Positions 15,428 to 25,604 are shown, counted from the stretch's first letter. The stretch is 64,000 nt of DNA from an uncultured Acetatifactor sp. (GCA_947625675.1 CANQPH010000006.1:26553-90552); one strand, 5' to 3'. The notes: a model not told the origin generated them from the letters alone. Numbers and translations: made by a program.

Positions 15428-18043
15428 ATGGAACAATATACGGTGACCGGCATGAGCTGCGCCGCCTGCAGCGCCAGAGTGGAGAAGGCGGTGAGCAAGG
15501 TGCCGGGAGTGACCTCCTGTTCCGTGAGCCTGCTGACCAACTCCATGGGAGTGGAAGGCAGCGCTTCGGAGGCGGAGATCATCAAGGCAGTGGAGGAAGC
15601 GGGATACGGGGCATCCAGGAAGGTGCGGAGCGGCTCCGGCCGGGAAAGCGGGGGAAGTGCTGCAGCCTCCGGCGCAGCGCAGGGTTCCTCCGGGGACTGG
15701 TCCGAGGATCCTTTGCTGAAGGACAGGGAGACCCCCGCTTTGAAAAAACGCTTGATCGCTTCTTTGATTTTCCTGGCGGCCCTGATGTATCTTTCCATGG
15801 GGCATATGATGTGGGGCTGGCCCCTGCCGGGAGCTTTGGCGGAAAATCATGTGGCCCTGGGGCTGCTGCAGCTGTTGCTGACGGTGGCCATCATGGTCAT
15901 CAATCAGAAATTTTTCATAAACGGGGTCAGGAGCCTGCTCCATCGGGCTCCCAACATGGACGCCCTGGTGGCCCTGGGGGCGGGGGCGGCTTTCGTCTAC
16001 AGCACCTACGCTCTTTTTGCCATGACCGACGCTCAGATGCGGGGGGACATGGAAGGCGTCATGAGCTATATGCATGAATTCTACTTTGAATCCGCAGGGA
16101 CGATTTTGACCCTGATCACGGTGGGAAAGATGCTGGAGGCCAAATCCAAAGGAAGGACCACGGACGCCCTGAAAGGCCTGATGAAGCTGGCGCCCAAGAC
16201 GGCCACCCTTCTGCGGGACGGGGCGGAAGTGACGGTTCCCGCTTCTCAGGTGCGCCGGGGCGATCAGTTCCTGATCCGTCCCGGGGAGAACATTCCCGTG
16301 GACGGGGTGGTGCTGTCCGGCAGCAGCGCCGTGAACGAGGCGGCTCTGACCGGGGAGAGCATCCCCGTGGACAAGGCGGAGGGAGATCCCGTTTCCGCCG
16401 CCACGGTAAACCAGTCCGGGTTCCTTCGATGCGAGGCCACCCGGGTGGGAGAGGACACCACCCTTTCCCAGATCATTCAAATGGTCAGCGACGCCGCAGC
16501 CACCAAAGCGCCCATCGCCAAGGTGGCGGACCGGGTATCCGGTGTCTTTGTTCCGGTGGTGATCCTGATCGCCCTCGTGACCATCGCAGTCTGGCTGATC
16601 GCAGGGCAGACCGTGGGATTTGCCCTGGCCAGGGGGATCTCCGTGCTGGTCATCAGCTGTCCCTGCGCCCTGGGCCTGGCCACGCCGGTGGCCATCATGG
16701 TGGGCAACGGAATGGGGGCCAGGAACGGGATCCTGTTTAAAACGGCGGCTTCCCTGGAAGCCGCAGGGAGAACGCAGATCGTGGCCCTGGATAAGACGGG
16801 CACTATCACCAGCGGGGAACCCAGGGTGACGGACGTGCTTCCCGCCCGGGGGGTGACGGAGGAAGAGCTTCTGACCCTGGCCGCTTCCCTGGAGCAGAAA
16901 AGCGAGCATCCTTTGGCCCGGGCGGTACTGGAATACGCCGGACGCCAGGGGATCCGGGGTCTGGAGGTGCAGGAATTCCAGGCTTTGCCGGGCAACGGGC
17001 TCACCGCTCTGCGGGAGGGCCGCAGCCTGGTGGGAGGCAGTGAACGCTTCATCGGGAGCAGGATGGCTTTTTCGGAAACCTTGCAAAAAGAATCCCGCAG
17101 GCTTTCCGAGGAAGGGAAGACGCCCCTGCTCTTTGCCGAGGGGGAAAGAATCCTGGGCCTTATCGCCGTGGCGGACGTGATCAAGGAAGACAGTCCGGAA
17201 GCCATAAAAGAGTTAAAGAACATGGGAATTCGGGTGGTCATGCTGACGGGGGACAACGAGCGGACCGCCAGGGCCATCGGGGCCCAGGCCGGGGTGGACC
17301 AGGTGATCGCCGGAGTGCTTCCGGAGGGCAAGGAAAGCGTGATCCGCTCTCTGCAGCAGACGGGCAAGGTGGCCATGGTGGGAGATGGGATCAACGATGC
17401 GCCGGCCCTGACCCGGGCGGATATCGGAATCGCCATCGGCGCAGGCACGGATGTCGCCATTGATGCCGCAGACGTGGTGCTGATGAAGAGCCGGTTAAAG
17501 GACGTGCCCGCCGCCATTCGTTTGAGCCGGGCGGTTTTGACCAACATCCATGAGAACCTGTTTTGGGCCTTTTTCTACAACGTGATCGGCATCCCTCTGG
17601 CGGCGGGTGTCTGGATCCCCCTGTTCCACTGGCAGCTGAACCCCATGTTCGGAGCGGCGGCCATGAGCCTGTCCAGCTTTTGCGTGGTGACCAACGCCCT
17701 GCGGCTGAATCTGTTGAAGATTTACGATCCTTCCAGGGACAGGAGGAAGGGAAAATCGGTCTCTTCTGTCGAAGCGGCGACGCCAGGCAGTTCAGATAAA
17801 CCAATATTAAATAAGAAAGAAGAGGAAAAAGAAATGACGAAGACCATGAAAATCGAAGGCATGATGTGCGGACACTGCGAGGCCAGAGTGAAGAAGGCCC
17901 TGGAGGCCCTGGAGGGAGTGACGGAGGCCAAGGTGAGCCATGCGGACGGAACCGCCGTGGTGACCCTGAGCGCCCCCGTGGATAACGGTGCGCTTCAGAA
18001 AGCGGTGGAAGACCAGGATTACAAGGTGATTTCCGTTCAGTAA
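15428..18043 (+). CDS. copA: Cu(I)-exporting P1B-type ATPase CopA with C-terminal CopZ-like domain
   Basis: The product has 871 residues. The N-terminal heavy-metal domain carries GMSCAACSA (residues 9-17). After the first membrane helices come the actuator TGES, the membrane motif [11 protein letters not shown] (CPC, Cu+ site), phosphorylation site [17 protein letters not shown] and the hinge [11 protein letters not shown] second metal-binding domain forms the last ~70 residues (GMMCGHCEA), which is unusual in position and looks like a free CopZ chaperone. Its Met codon (17834) has AGAGG eight bases upstream within AT-rich DNA. It pumps Cu(I) out of the cytoplasm and follows csoR in the same unit. 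Confidence 0.93.
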   Translation: MEQYTVTGMSCAACSARVEKAVSKVPGVTSCSVSLLTNSMGVEGSASEAEIIKAVEEAGYGASRKVRSGSGRESGGSAAASGAAQGSSGDWSEDPLLKDRETPALKKRLIASLIFLAALMYLSMGHMMWGWPLPGALAENHVALGLLQLLLTVAIMVINQKFFINGVRSLLHRAPNMDALVALGAGAAFVYSTYALFAMTDAQMRGDMEGVMSYMHEFYFESAGTILTLITVGKMLEAKSKGRTTDALKGLMKLAPKTATLLRDGAEVTVPASQVRRGDQFLIRPGENIPVDGVVLSGSSAVNEAALTGESIPVDKAEGDPVSAATVNQSGFLRCEATRVGEDTTLSQIIQMVSDAAATKAPIAKVADRVSGVFVPVVILIALVTIAVWLIAGQTVGFALARGISVLVISCPCALGLATPVAIMVGNGMGARNGILFKTAASLEAAGRTQIVALDKTGTITSGEPRVTDVLPARGVTEEELLTLAASLEQKSEHPLARAVLEYAGRQGIRGLEVQEFQALPGNGLTALREGRSLVGGSERFIGSRMAFSETLQKESRRLSEEGKTPLLFAEGERILGLIAVADVIKEDSPEAIKELKNMGIRVVMLTGDNERTARAIGAQAGVDQVIAGVLPEGKESVIRSLQQTGKVAMVGDGINDAPALTRADIGIAIGAGTDVAIDAADVVLMKSRLKDVPAAIRLSRAVLTNIHENLFWAFFYNVIGIPLAAGVWIPLFHWQLNPMFGAAAMSLSSFCVVTNALRLNLLKIYDPSRDRRKGKSVSSVEAATPGSSDKPILNKKEEEKEMTKTMKIEGMMCGHCEARVKKALEALEGVTEAKVSHADGTAVVTLSAPVDNGALQKAVEDQDYKVISVQ
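17821..17836 (+). promoter_or_regulatory. Possible internal start for a free CopZ-like chaperone
   Basis: AGAGG at 17821-17825 and ATG at 17834 lie in the copA frame. Initiation here would make a 69-residue HMA protein (to 18043), the size of CopZ. Confidence 0.45.
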
Positions 18044-18086
18044 AAAGAGGAAAGCAGGTTCGCAGGACGAACTGCGGGGAGCGGCT

Positions 18087-18761
18087 ATGTATCGGATTTT
18101 GCTGGTAGAGGATGATGAAGGAATCGCCCTGGCCATATCCAGGCAGGCGCAGTCGTGGGATCTGGAGGTGAGGATCGTCCGGAATTTCCGCAATGTCATG
18201 GCGGAATTTGCGGAATATGATCCCCACCTGGTTCTGCTGGACATCGGCCTGCCCTTTTACAACGGCTATTACTGGTGCCAGGAGATCCGCAAGGTATCCA
18301 GGGTGCCCGTGATTTTCATTTCCTCCGCTTCGGACAACATGAACATCGTCATGGCCATGAACATGGGAGGGGACGACTTCATCGTCAAGCCCTTCGATCA
18401 GGAGGTGCTGATGGCGAAGCTGGGAGCTTTGCTTCGCAGATCCTATGACTTCGCAGCTTCCCTGCCGGTGCTGGAGCACCGGGGCGCCCTGCTGAACACC
18501 GGGGAAAACGTCCTGGTCTATGGGAATCAGAGACTGGAGCTGACCCGGAATGAATACCGCATTCTCCATACTTTGCTGGAAAACAAGGGCAGGGTGGTGA
18601 GCCGGGAGCGCCTGATGGAAAGGCTGTGGGAGACAGACAGTTTCGTAGATGACAACACCTTGACGGTGAACGTGAATCGACTGCGCAAAAAGCTGGACGG
18701 CCTGGGGCTGGAGGATTTCATCGTCACCAAATTCGGCGTGGGTTATCTGGTGGAGGCCTAG
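18087..18761 (+). CDS. bceR: Response regulator, BceR-like (OmpR family)
   Basis: The product has 224 residues. The receiver has the acidic pair (VEDDE, residues 7-11), acceptor Asp in VLLDIGLP and Lys in IVKPFD. The winged-helix effector covers residues about 128-222 (LTRNEYRILHTLLENKGRVV, then VNRLRKKLDGLG). GGGGAG precedes the ATG. It is followed by a BceS-type kinase and BceAB transporter, which defines the module as peptide-antibiotic sensing. The target is probably the bceA promoter region near 20080-20230. Confidence 0.9.
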   Translation: MYRILLVEDDEGIALAISRQAQSWDLEVRIVRNFRNVMAEFAEYDPHLVLLDIGLPFYNGYYWCQEIRKVSRVPVIFISSASDNMNIVMAMNMGGDDFIVKPFDQEVLMAKLGALLRRSYDFAASLPVLEHRGALLNTGENVLVYGNQRLELTRNEYRILHTLLENKGRVVSRERLMERLWETDSFVDDNTLTVNVNRLRKKLDGLGLEDFIVTKFGVGYLVEA

Positions 18762-18814
18762 GAGTCAGGAGGAATTGCGGAGTGGAACCGCCCGTTGCTT
18801 GGCTTGGTTGCGCT

Positions 18815-19028
18815 GGAAAGGTTTCCGGGAGAGGCGGGAAAGGAGAAGGCTTCCGGGAAGTTGAGAGAAGAAGCTTTCGGGAGAGGCGGGAAAGGAGAAG
18901 GCTGCTGGGAGGTTGAGAGAAAAAGCTTTCGGGAGAGGCGGGAAAGGAGAAGGCTTCCGGGAAGTTGAGAGAAAAAGCCTTCGGGAGAGGCAGGAAGGAG
19001 AAGGCTTCCGGAAGGAGCGGAAGGGATA
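18815..19028 (+). repeat. Tandem repeat, ~54-bp unit, almost four copies, between bceR and bceS
   Basis: The unit contains GGGAGAGGCGGGAAAGGAGA then AGGCTTCCGGGAAGTTGAGA. The last copies are open in frame with bceS, offering a longer N-terminus from about 18913, but the ATG at 19033 is more likely. Confidence 0.85.
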
Positions 19029-19032
19029 CAGG

Positions 19033-20052
19033 ATGAGCAGACAGGAGGACGCAGGGGCCTTTGGAGATTTTCTAAAGCGTTATATGAGGAGCCACAAATG
19101 GGGAATTCTAGCGTTCTTCCTGTTTGTGGGCGTGTTTTTGCTGTCCTTTTTTCTATATCATCTTCCCCTGAAAGCGGTGATCTATCCCGCCCTGCTCTGC
19201 GGTTTGCTGGGCATTTTGCTGGGAGGAAGGCGGCTTGCCCTGGATTGGAAAAAACAGGCTCGCCTGGAAGAACTTCGGGCACTTCCCGCATTTCTGGCGG
19301 AACGCTTCCCAGAAGCGGACGGCTGGCAGGAAGATGAGTATCAGCGGATCCTGGCGGCCTGGCAGGAGCAGATGCGCAGCCAGAAGGACGAGATGGATCG
19401 GAAGTATGGGGAGATGTTGGATTATTACACCCTTTGGGCCCACCAGATCAAAACGCCCATCGCCTCCATGCGTCTGAACCTGCAGAACGAGGATTCCCCG
19501 CTTTCCCGAACCTTGTCCCAGGAGGTGCTTCGAATCGAGCAGTATGTGGAGATGGCGCTGTTGTACCTGAAGCTGAACGGAGACGGCACGGATTATGTGC
19601 TGCGGGAGCACAGTCTGGAAGAGCTGGTGAGGCAGGCGGTGAAAAAATTCGCCGGACAATTTATCCTGAAAAAGCTGAAGCTGGAGCTGCATCCCCTGCC
19701 CGGGAAGGCGGTGACGGATGAAAAATGGATGGTCTTTGTGCTGGAACAGGTGCTTTCCAATGCGCTGAAATACACCCAGTCCGGCGCCATCACCATATGG
19801 CAGGAGGAGCCCGCCACCATTTGCATCCGGGATACGGGAATCGGGATCGCCGCTTCCGACCTGCCCCGGATTTTCGAGAAAGGCTACACGGGATTTAACG
19901 GCAGGAGCGACAAGCGGGCCAGCGGCATCGGCCTCTATCTCTGCCGCCGGATCTGCGGGGAACTGGGCCACGACATCAAAGTCGCTTCCAAGCCGGACGA
20001 GGGCACCACTGTCCGGATCTGCCTGGCCCAGGAGAAATTCACGGGGGAGTGA
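19033..20052 (+). CDS. bceS: Intramembrane-sensing histidine kinase, BceS-like
   Basis: The product has 339 residues from the ATG at 19033. Two closely spaced membrane helices (residues about 21-65, WGILAFFLFVGVFLLSFFL and YPALLCGLLGILLGG) with almost no external loop define the BceS class, which senses through the transporter. The DHp box is HQIKTPIASMRLNL. The ATPase domain has N box EQVLSNALKYT, DTGIGI and SGIGLYLCRRI. It is paired with bceR upstream and bceAB downstream. Confidence 0.9.
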   Translation: MSRQEDAGAFGDFLKRYMRSHKWGILAFFLFVGVFLLSFFLYHLPLKAVIYPALLCGLLGILLGGRRLALDWKKQARLEELRALPAFLAERFPEADGWQEDEYQRILAAWQEQMRSQKDEMDRKYGEMLDYYTLWAHQIKTPIASMRLNLQNEDSPLSRTLSQEVLRIEQYVEMALLYLKLNGDGTDYVLREHSLEELVRQAVKKFAGQFILKKLKLELHPLPGKAVTDEKWMVFVLEQVLSNALKYTQSGAITIWQEEPATICIRDTGIGIAASDLPRIFEKGYTGFNGRSDKRASGIGLYLCRRICGELGHDIKVASKPDEGTTVRICLAQEKFTGE

Positions 20053-20077
20053 AACTTGTATTATAAAATCTAACATA

Positions 20078-20107
20078 TTTGTAAGAATTTCAGGGAGAAA
20101 TGTAAGA
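20078..20107 (+). promoter_or_regulatory. Candidate BceR site before bceA
   Basis: Two TGTAAGA direct repeats (20080-20086 and 20101-20107), 21 bp apart or two helical turns, lie in the 178-bp gap before bceA. An OmpR-type regulator would bind this way. A promoter downstream is plausible but not sharp. Confidence 0.4.
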
Positions 20108-20230
20108 CGATGTTATGGTTTTCATTTCTCTTTTTTGTTAAGATGAATGCATCAGATGGATCCTCTGAAAATTCAAAAAAGGCGGGGACAGGGGGAGGGG
20201 AGTCCTCCGGTCCCCGGGAACGAGGGAAGT

Positions 20231-21049
20231 ATGAGTATTTTGGAAGTAAACGGTCTGAAAAAGACCTATACCACCCGTTACGGCGGGCAGAAGGTGGAGG
20301 CCCTGAAAAACGTGACCTTCACCGTGGAAGAGGGGGAATATGTGGCGATCATGGGGGAATCCGGCTCCGGCAAGACCACGCTGCTCAACATCTTGGCGGC
20401 GTTGGATAAGCCCACGGGGGGCAGCGTGAAGCTGGACGGGGAGGAGCTGTCCCGGCTGAAGGAATCGGCGGTGGCATCCTTCCGCAGGGATCATTTGGGA
20501 TTTGTGTTCCAGGAGTTCAATCTCCTGGACACCTTCACCCTGGAGGACAATATTTATCTGCCCCTGGTGCTGGCGGGCAAGCGTTACGGGGAGATGCGGG
20601 ACCGCCTGGTGCCAGTGGCGGATCAGCTGGGTATTTTGGAACTTTTGAAAAAATACCCCTATGAGGTATCCGGCGGGCAAAAGCAGCGGGCGGCGGTGGC
20701 CAGGGCTCTGATCACTTCTCCCAGGCTGATCCTGGCGGACGAACCCACGGGGGCCCTGGATTCCAAGGCCACGGACGAACTCCTGCGCATGTTCGGGGAA
20801 ATCAACAGCAAGGGGCAGACCATCCTCATGGTGACCCATTCCGTCAAGGCGGCCAGTCATGCGGGGAGAGTGCTGTTCATCAAGGACGGGGAGGTTTTCC
20901 ACCAGATCTACAAAGGGGAGGAAAGCGACGAGGAACTGTACGCCAGGATTTCGGAAACCCTGACGGTGCTGGCCACCCGGGGCGGCAATGGGGGAGAGAC
21001 GGAGGAGTTCGCCGGCTTTCCCGGACACAGGGGAGGCGAGGGGAGATGA
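20231..21049 (+). CDS. bceA: ABC transporter ATPase BceA
   Basis: The product has 272 residues from the ATG after GAGGGAAG. Walker A is GESGSGKTT, the signature VSGGQKQRAAVARAL, Walker B LILADEPTGALDS and the switch His in VTHSVKAASH. This is the MacB/LolD-like branch used by BceAB detoxification pumps. It overlaps bceB by four bases (ATGA). The last ~25 residues are low complexity (GGNGGETEEF onward). It powers removal of cell-wall-active peptides from their lipid targets. Confidence 0.93.
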   Translation: MSILEVNGLKKTYTTRYGGQKVEALKNVTFTVEEGEYVAIMGESGSGKTTLLNILAALDKPTGGSVKLDGEELSRLKESAVASFRRDHLGFVFQEFNLLDTFTLEDNIYLPLVLAGKRYGEMRDRLVPVADQLGILELLKKYPYEVSGGQKQRAAVARALITSPRLILADEPTGALDSKATDELLRMFGEINSKGQTILMVTHSVKAASHAGRVLFIKDGEVFHQIYKGEESDEELYARISETLTVLATRGGNGGETEEFAGFPGHRGGEGR

Positions 21050-23268
21050 AGGCTGATAGAAACTATCCGCAGGGAGAGCAGCGTGAGAATCCGCAAGGCG
21101 CCCAGCGCACAAATCCGCAAGAGGAGCGGCGTGAAAACCTTCAGGGGAAGCGGCATGAAAATTCTCAGGGAGCTCAGCGTGAAAAAAGAAATCACGGATC
21201 GGGAAAGCCGCTGTTCTATCTCCGTCTGGCTTGGATCGGGATCCGCAAGAATAAACGGTTTTACCTGCCTTATCTGCTGACCTGTATGGGAATGGTCATG
21301 ATGTTTTACATTATCGTGTTCCTGGCCACGGGAGAGTCCTTAAAGGGGATGAGCGGCGGGGAAGTCATGGCATCGCTTTTGAGTACGGGAAGTTATGTGA
21401 TCGGTTTTTTCTCCCTGTGCTTCTTGTTTTACACCAATTCCTTCCTGATTCGCCGCAGAAAAAAGGAGTTCGGCCTGTACAACATCCTGGGCATGGGGAA
21501 GAGGAATCTGCTCTGCGTCATTTTCTGGGAAAACGTGATGATGGCTGCGCTGTCTCTGGCGGGGGGCCTGGCGGCGGGCATCGCCTTTTCCAAGCTTGCG
21601 GAGCTGCTGATGATCAACATCATGCATCAGAATGTGAACTTCACCCTTTCCGTGGGGTGGGAGGCCGTGAAACTGACCCTCCAGGTCTTCGGCGGGATTT
21701 TCCTGCTGCTTTTGCTGCGCAGCATGTGGCAGATCAGGCTTTCCAAGCCGGTGGAGCTGTTGCGGAGCGAGTCCGTGGGGGAGAAGCCGCCTCGGGCCAA
21801 TTATCTGTTCGCCCTGGCGGGGCTTTTGCTTTTGAGCGGGGCCTATTATCTGGCGGTGGTCATAGAGAACCCCCTGGAAGCCATTCTCTGGTTCTTCGTG
21901 GCGGTGATCATGGTGATCCTGGCCACCTACCTGCTGTTCATTTCCGGTTCCGTGACGCTGTGCAGGCTGCTGCAGAAAAATAAGAACTATTATTATCGAA
22001 CCAATCATTTCGTCTCCGTTTCCTCCATGGTGTATCGGATGAAACGCAACGGGGCGGGACTGGCCAGCATCTGCATCCTGTGCACCATGGTGCTGGTCAT
22101 GCTCACGGGGACGGTGTGCATGTACATCGGAACGGAGGAGAGCCTTCGCAGCAGATATCCCCGGAACATTCTGCTGCGCACCCAGCAGGCGGCATCCCTG
22201 GAGGAAGAGAAGCTGGAAAACGTGAGGCTGGCCGTAAAGGAGGTGCTTGCGGAAAACGGCCGGGAAATGACGGCCCTGCAGGAGTATCGGCTGGGGGACG
22301 CCAACGGCTGTTACATCGTGGATGGAAGGATCCTGCCTTTTTTGCCCATGGAAGAGGCCAGGGTAGCGGGAGCCCTGGATTCCTTTGTCCAGACCTGGCA
22401 GATGTTTCTGATTTCCTTGGAGGATTACAACAGGCTGATGGGGACGGAAGAAACCCTGGAGGAGGGAGAAATTCTGATCCATACCACCAAGGCAAAATAT
22501 ACGGAAGATACTTTGATCATGCCCTTCGGGGAGACCAGGCGGATCAAGAAATACGTGAAGGATTTCGTGAACAACGATATCGACTCCATGCAGATTTTTC
22601 CCACCTTTTATTTGATCACGCCGGATTTTGAAGGGGACATGGAGCGCTGGAATCAGGTGGAATATCGGATCTCCGAAATGGGGGACACGGTTCGATATCC
22701 GGTTACCTGGATCTGGTATTACGGTTTTGACCTGGAGGCCGGGGAGGAGGAGCAGAAGACCATTGCGCTGCAGCTTCGGGATCGTCTGAACGATCTGGCG
22801 GCAAAAGAGCAGATCTATTCGACGGAACGGGAGAGCGTAGCCCTGGAAAGAACCTATTTTTATAGCTTGTACGGGGGACTGTTTTTCCTGGGAACGCTGT
22901 TGGGCATTGTGTTCCTGCTTGCAGCAGTGCTGATCATTTATTATAAGCAGATTTCGGAAGGGTATGAGGATCAGAGCCGGTTCGAGATCATGCAGAAGGT
23001 CGGCATGACCAAGAGGGAGATCCGGAAAAGCATCAATTCCCAGGTGCTCACGGTGTTCTTCCTGCCTCTTTTGACCGCCGGAGTGCACTTGAGTTTTGCC
23101 TTCATCATCATGCGGAGGATGCTGTTGGTCTTTTCCCTGAACAACACCCTGCTGCTTCTGGCCGTGGCCGTGGTCTGCTTCGGCGTCTTCGGACTGTTCT
23201 ACGTGCTGGTCTACCACAGGACGTCCCGGGCCTATTACCACATCGTGACGGAGGCCAGGCAGGAATAG
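21046..23268 (+). CDS. bceB: ABC transporter permease BceB (FtsX-type)
   Basis: The product has 740 residues. After an unusual ~45-residue Gln/Glu/Arg repeat region (PQGEQRENPQGAQ and similar), the first membrane helix starts at about residue 66. Ten helices are expected; FtsX domains are seen around 110-230 (RRRKKEFGLYNILGMGKRNL) and at the C-terminus (EIMQKVGMTKREIRKSINSQ). The large extracellular loop of about 200 residues (residues about 375-590) is the substrate- and kinase-interaction domain of BceB. It starts in the ATGA overlap with bceA. Confidence 0.93.
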   Translation: MKADRNYPQGEQRENPQGAQRTNPQEERRENLQGKRHENSQGAQREKRNHGSGKPLFYLRLAWIGIRKNKRFYLPYLLTCMGMVMMFYIIVFLATGESLKGMSGGEVMASLLSTGSYVIGFFSLCFLFYTNSFLIRRRKKEFGLYNILGMGKRNLLCVIFWENVMMAALSLAGGLAAGIAFSKLAELLMINIMHQNVNFTLSVGWEAVKLTLQVFGGIFLLLLLRSMWQIRLSKPVELLRSESVGEKPPRANYLFALAGLLLLSGAYYLAVVIENPLEAILWFFVAVIMVILATYLLFISGSVTLCRLLQKNKNYYYRTNHFVSVSSMVYRMKRNGAGLASICILCTMVLVMLTGTVCMYIGTEESLRSRYPRNILLRTQQAASLEEEKLENVRLAVKEVLAENGREMTALQEYRLGDANGCYIVDGRILPFLPMEEARVAGALDSFVQTWQMFLISLEDYNRLMGTEETLEEGEILIHTTKAKYTEDTLIMPFGETRRIKKYVKDFVNNDIDSMQIFPTFYLITPDFEGDMERWNQVEYRISEMGDTVRYPVTWIWYYGFDLEAGEEEQKTIALQLRDRLNDLAAKEQIYSTERESVALERTYFYSLYGGLFFLGTLLGIVFLLAAVLIIYYKQISEGYEDQSRFEIMQKVGMTKREIRKSINSQVLTVFFLPLLTAGVHLSFAFIIMRRMLLVFSLNNTLLLLAVAVVCFGVFGLFYVLVYHRTSRAYYHIVTEARQE
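21058..21185 (+). repeat. Tandem repeat, ~30-bp unit, four copies, in the bceB N-terminal coding region
   Basis: The unit approximates CCGCAGGGAGAGCAGCGTGA plus GAAT. It is translated as PQGxQRENPQ-like peptides before the first membrane helix. Confidence 0.8.
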
Positions 23269-23290
23269 GGGATGCGTAGTCCCCTATTCC
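23262..23290 (+). terminator. Hairpin over the bceB stop codon
   Basis: GGAATAGGGGA pairs perfectly with TCCCCTATTCC across a 7-nt loop. It contains the bceB stop and lies between bceB and the convergent vanT-like gene. It could end both transcripts, though no strong T-tract is present. Confidence 0.6.
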
Positions 23291-23304
23291 CTTAACGGCT
23301 CTGC

Positions 23305-24561
23305 TTATGAGAATGTCCTGGGGAGCCTGCTCCCCAGGCGGCTTAGGATTTCGTTGGAAATGGTGCCCAGGCGGCGGGCCAGCTCGCAGGCGGTGATCTG
23401 TTCCCCGCCGTCCCGCCCTATGAGGGTGGCGATGGAACCGGCGGTCACCTCCGGGATGTCCGTCACGTCCACCAGGGTCTGGTCCATGCAGACGGGACTG
23501 ACGATAGGGGCCCGGCGGCCGGAAAGCAGGACTTCTCCCGCACCGTTTGAAAGTCCCCGGGGCAGGCCGTCCCCGTAACCGATGGACAGGGCGGCGATGC
23601 GGCGGGGGGAAGAGGTCTGGAAGCGCAGACCGTAACCGGCGGTCTCCCCGGGGCGGATTTCCCGGAGGGAGGCCACCCTGGCGTACAGGGACAGTACCGG
23701 GGCAAGGGGCAGGGGACAATCCCGGGTATCCTCTTCCGTGCTCAGCATGCCGTAGAGGGCGATGCCGGGCCGGGCATAATCCAATGTGAGTTCCGGATGG
23801 TTCAGAATCCCATAGCTGGACTGCAGGTGGAGTTTGGCTTCGGGAAGGAATTCCCGGAGTTTTTTTGCTGCGGACATAAAAGTTTCAATCTGTGCCTGGG
23901 TGAAGCTTTTTCCCTGGGGGGAGATCAGATCCGCTGCACCCAGATGGGAAAAAACACCGTCGATTCGCAGATGCTTCATGCCGCAGATGGATTTAAGCTG
24001 CTCCCTTTGATGGGCAGGGACGCCCAGCCGATGCATGCCGGTGTCCACCGCCAGATGGACGGGGAGCCTCCTAATGCCGGAAGCTTCCGCATATTCTTCC
24101 AGAAGAAGGGCATAGGGGTAATCCACCAGGGTCTGGGTCAGGTCATATCGGGCGAGTAGGGGGAAGGCGTCGGGATGGGTGTAGCCCAGGATCAGGATGA
24201 CGCCCTGGATACCGGCCTGCCGCAGGGCGGCGCCCTCTTCCGCACAGGCCACGCAGAAGGAGTCGATGCCCAGGCGGCTGCATTCCCTGGAAATGAGAAC
24301 TGCCCCGTGTCCGTAAGCGTTGGCCTTCACTGCGGGCATCAGCCGGCAGCGCTTGGGCAGGATGGAGCGCAGCAGGGCGATGTTGGAAGTCAGGGCGGTG
24401 CGGTCCAATTCGATCCAGGCCCGGGACTTGTCCGCAGGACAGTATTTCCCTGCTGCCATGGGCTCCCCATCATATTGGTCAATCATTTTCCATCCTCCTG
24501 GTGTAATCTCCCTTGAGCCATGGGCCTTTGGAACAGATTCTGCGGGCATGACCATCTTCAC
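23305..24561 (-). CDS. vanT: Alanine/serine racemase, VanT-like catalytic domain
   Basis: The product has 418 residues from a GTG overlapping the vanG stop (GTGA); the ATG at 24555 is an alternative. It is a fold-III PLP racemase with PLP lysine in PAVKANAYGHG and catalytic Tyr region ETAGYGLRF. At the position of Tyr354 of the Geobacillus enzyme (usual motif TINYE) this protein has TISNE, with Asn403. Asn there is the VanT serine-racemase residue. The membrane domain of classical VanT is absent, so the enzyme is soluble. It would supply D-Ser to the VanG ligase next to it. Confidence 0.85.
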   Translation of the reverse strand: MKMVMPAESVPKAHGSREITPGGWKMIDQYDGEPMAAGKYCPADKSRAWIELDRTALTSNIALLRSILPKRCRLMPAVKANAYGHGAVLISRECSRLGIDSFCVACAEEGAALRQAGIQGVILILGYTHPDAFPLLARYDLTQTLVDYPYALLLEEYAEASGIRRLPVHLAVDTGMHRLGVPAHQREQLKSICGMKHLRIDGVFSHLGAADLISPQGKSFTQAQIETFMSAAKKLREFLPEAKLHLQSSYGILNHPELTLDYARPGIALYGMLSTEEDTRDCPLPLAPVLSLYARVASLREIRPGETAGYGLRFQTSSPRRIAALSIGYGDGLPRGLSNGAGEVLLSGRRAPIVSPVCMDQTLVDVTDIPEVTAGSIATLIGRDGGEQITACELARRLGTISNEILSRLGSRLPRTFS

Positions 24562-25604
24562 CGCCCCTCCAGGGCCAGTTCCATCACCTTGTCCAGAACC
24601 TCTCCGAAGGAATAGCCCGCCGCCTCCATCATCTTGGGATAACGGCTGTGTTCCGTGAAGCCGGGGATGGTGTTGACTTCGTTGAAAACGATTCGTCCAT
24701 CCGGGGTCAGGAACATGTCCACCCTGGCGAAGCCCCGGCAGTCCAGGGCCCGGTAGATCCTGGCGGCGGTTTCCTTGAGTCGGGCCGCCGTCTCCGGGGA
24801 AACCCTGGCCGGAACGTGGATAGAGGAAGTTTTCAGGGTATATTTTTCCGTAAAATCGAAGAATCCGCCTGAAAGCTCAATCTCATCCGCCTCGCCCAGA
24901 ATCAGATCGGTGTTGCCCAGCACGGCGCAGCCCGTCTCAAAGCCCGGAATGGCTTCCTCCAGGATCACTTGATGATCGTACTGGAAAGCCTCCCGAAGGG
25001 CTTCCTGCAGCTGCGTTTTTTCCGCAATCCTGCTGATCCCGAAGGAGGAGCCGGCCCTCACGGGCTTGACGAAAAGGGGAAGTCCGATCTCATCGGCAAG
25101 GCGGTTCGCCTCCTCCATGGAGAAGGAGGACAATACCCCGGAGCGGGGCACTTCCACCCCTGCGGAGGCGGCGATCCGGTGGGCCCTGTCCTTGTCCATG
25201 CAGAGGGCGGAAGAGAGGGTGCCGCAGCCCGCCAGGGGAATCCCGGCCAGTTCCAGCAGTCCCTGCAGGGTGCCGTCCTCCCCATTCCTGCCGTGGAGGA
25301 CGGGGAAGGCCGCATCCACGGACAGCTTGATCGCTTCCCCCTCCTGATAAAGCAGCAGGACGTGTTCGCTGCGGCTGGGGGAAAGGGCGGCGGGGATGCA
25401 GAATTCCGGCTGACACCAGGTGTCGTTTTCGATGCGCTCCGGATCGCCGTGATAATAGAACCAGTCCCCCTGTCTGGAGATGCCCACGGGGATGGAATGG
25501 TATTTGACCGGATCCAGATGTTTCAGGACGGAAGCGGCGGATTTCAGGGAAACGGAATATTCGGAGGAACAGCCCCCGAAGAATACAAGCACGTTCAGAC
25601 TCAT
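24558..25604 (-). CDS. vanG: D-alanine--D-serine ligase, VanG type
   Basis: The product has 348 residues from the ATG at 25604; an in-frame extension to 25685 lacks support. ATP-grasp D-Ala ligase features are VLHGRNGEDGTLQGLLE, FVKPVRAGSSFGI and FNEVNTIPGFT. The omega-loop reads EKYTLKTSSIHVPA, the EKY-type signature of VanC/E/G ligases instead of the Ddl pattern. The protein closely follows my memory of VanG along its length. It would make D-Ala-D-Ser for peptidoglycan precursors, lowering vancomycin affinity. It is coupled to the racemase by a GTGA overlap. Confidence 0.9.
   Translation of the reverse strand: MSLNVLVFFGGCSSEYSVSLKSAASVLKHLDPVKYHSIPVGISRQGDWFYYHGDPERIENDTWCQPEFCIPAALSPSRSEHVLLLYQEGEAIKLSVDAAFPVLHGRNGEDGTLQGLLELAGIPLAGCGTLSSALCMDKDRAHRIAASAGVEVPRSGVLSSFSMEEANRLADEIGLPLFVKPVRAGSSFGISRIAEKTQLQEALREAFQYDHQVILEEAIPGFETGCAVLGNTDLILGEADEIELSGGFFDFTEKYTLKTSSIHVPARVSPETAARLKETAARIYRALDCRGFARVDMFLTPDGRIVFNEVNTIPGFTEHSRYPKMMEAAGYSFGEVLDKVMELALEGR

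Noticed and set aside
18815..19028. Possible CRISPR array
   Set aside because: Copies are head-to-tail without unique spacers, are purine-rich and partly coding, and no cas genes are near. The 41480-41695 array was rejected for the same reason.
21340..23241. Long open frame antisense to bceB
   Set aside because: Shadow of a GC-rich real gene; composition is His/Gln/Arg-rich without domains. The same holds for the long antisense frame at 52440-54677 opposite yfhO.
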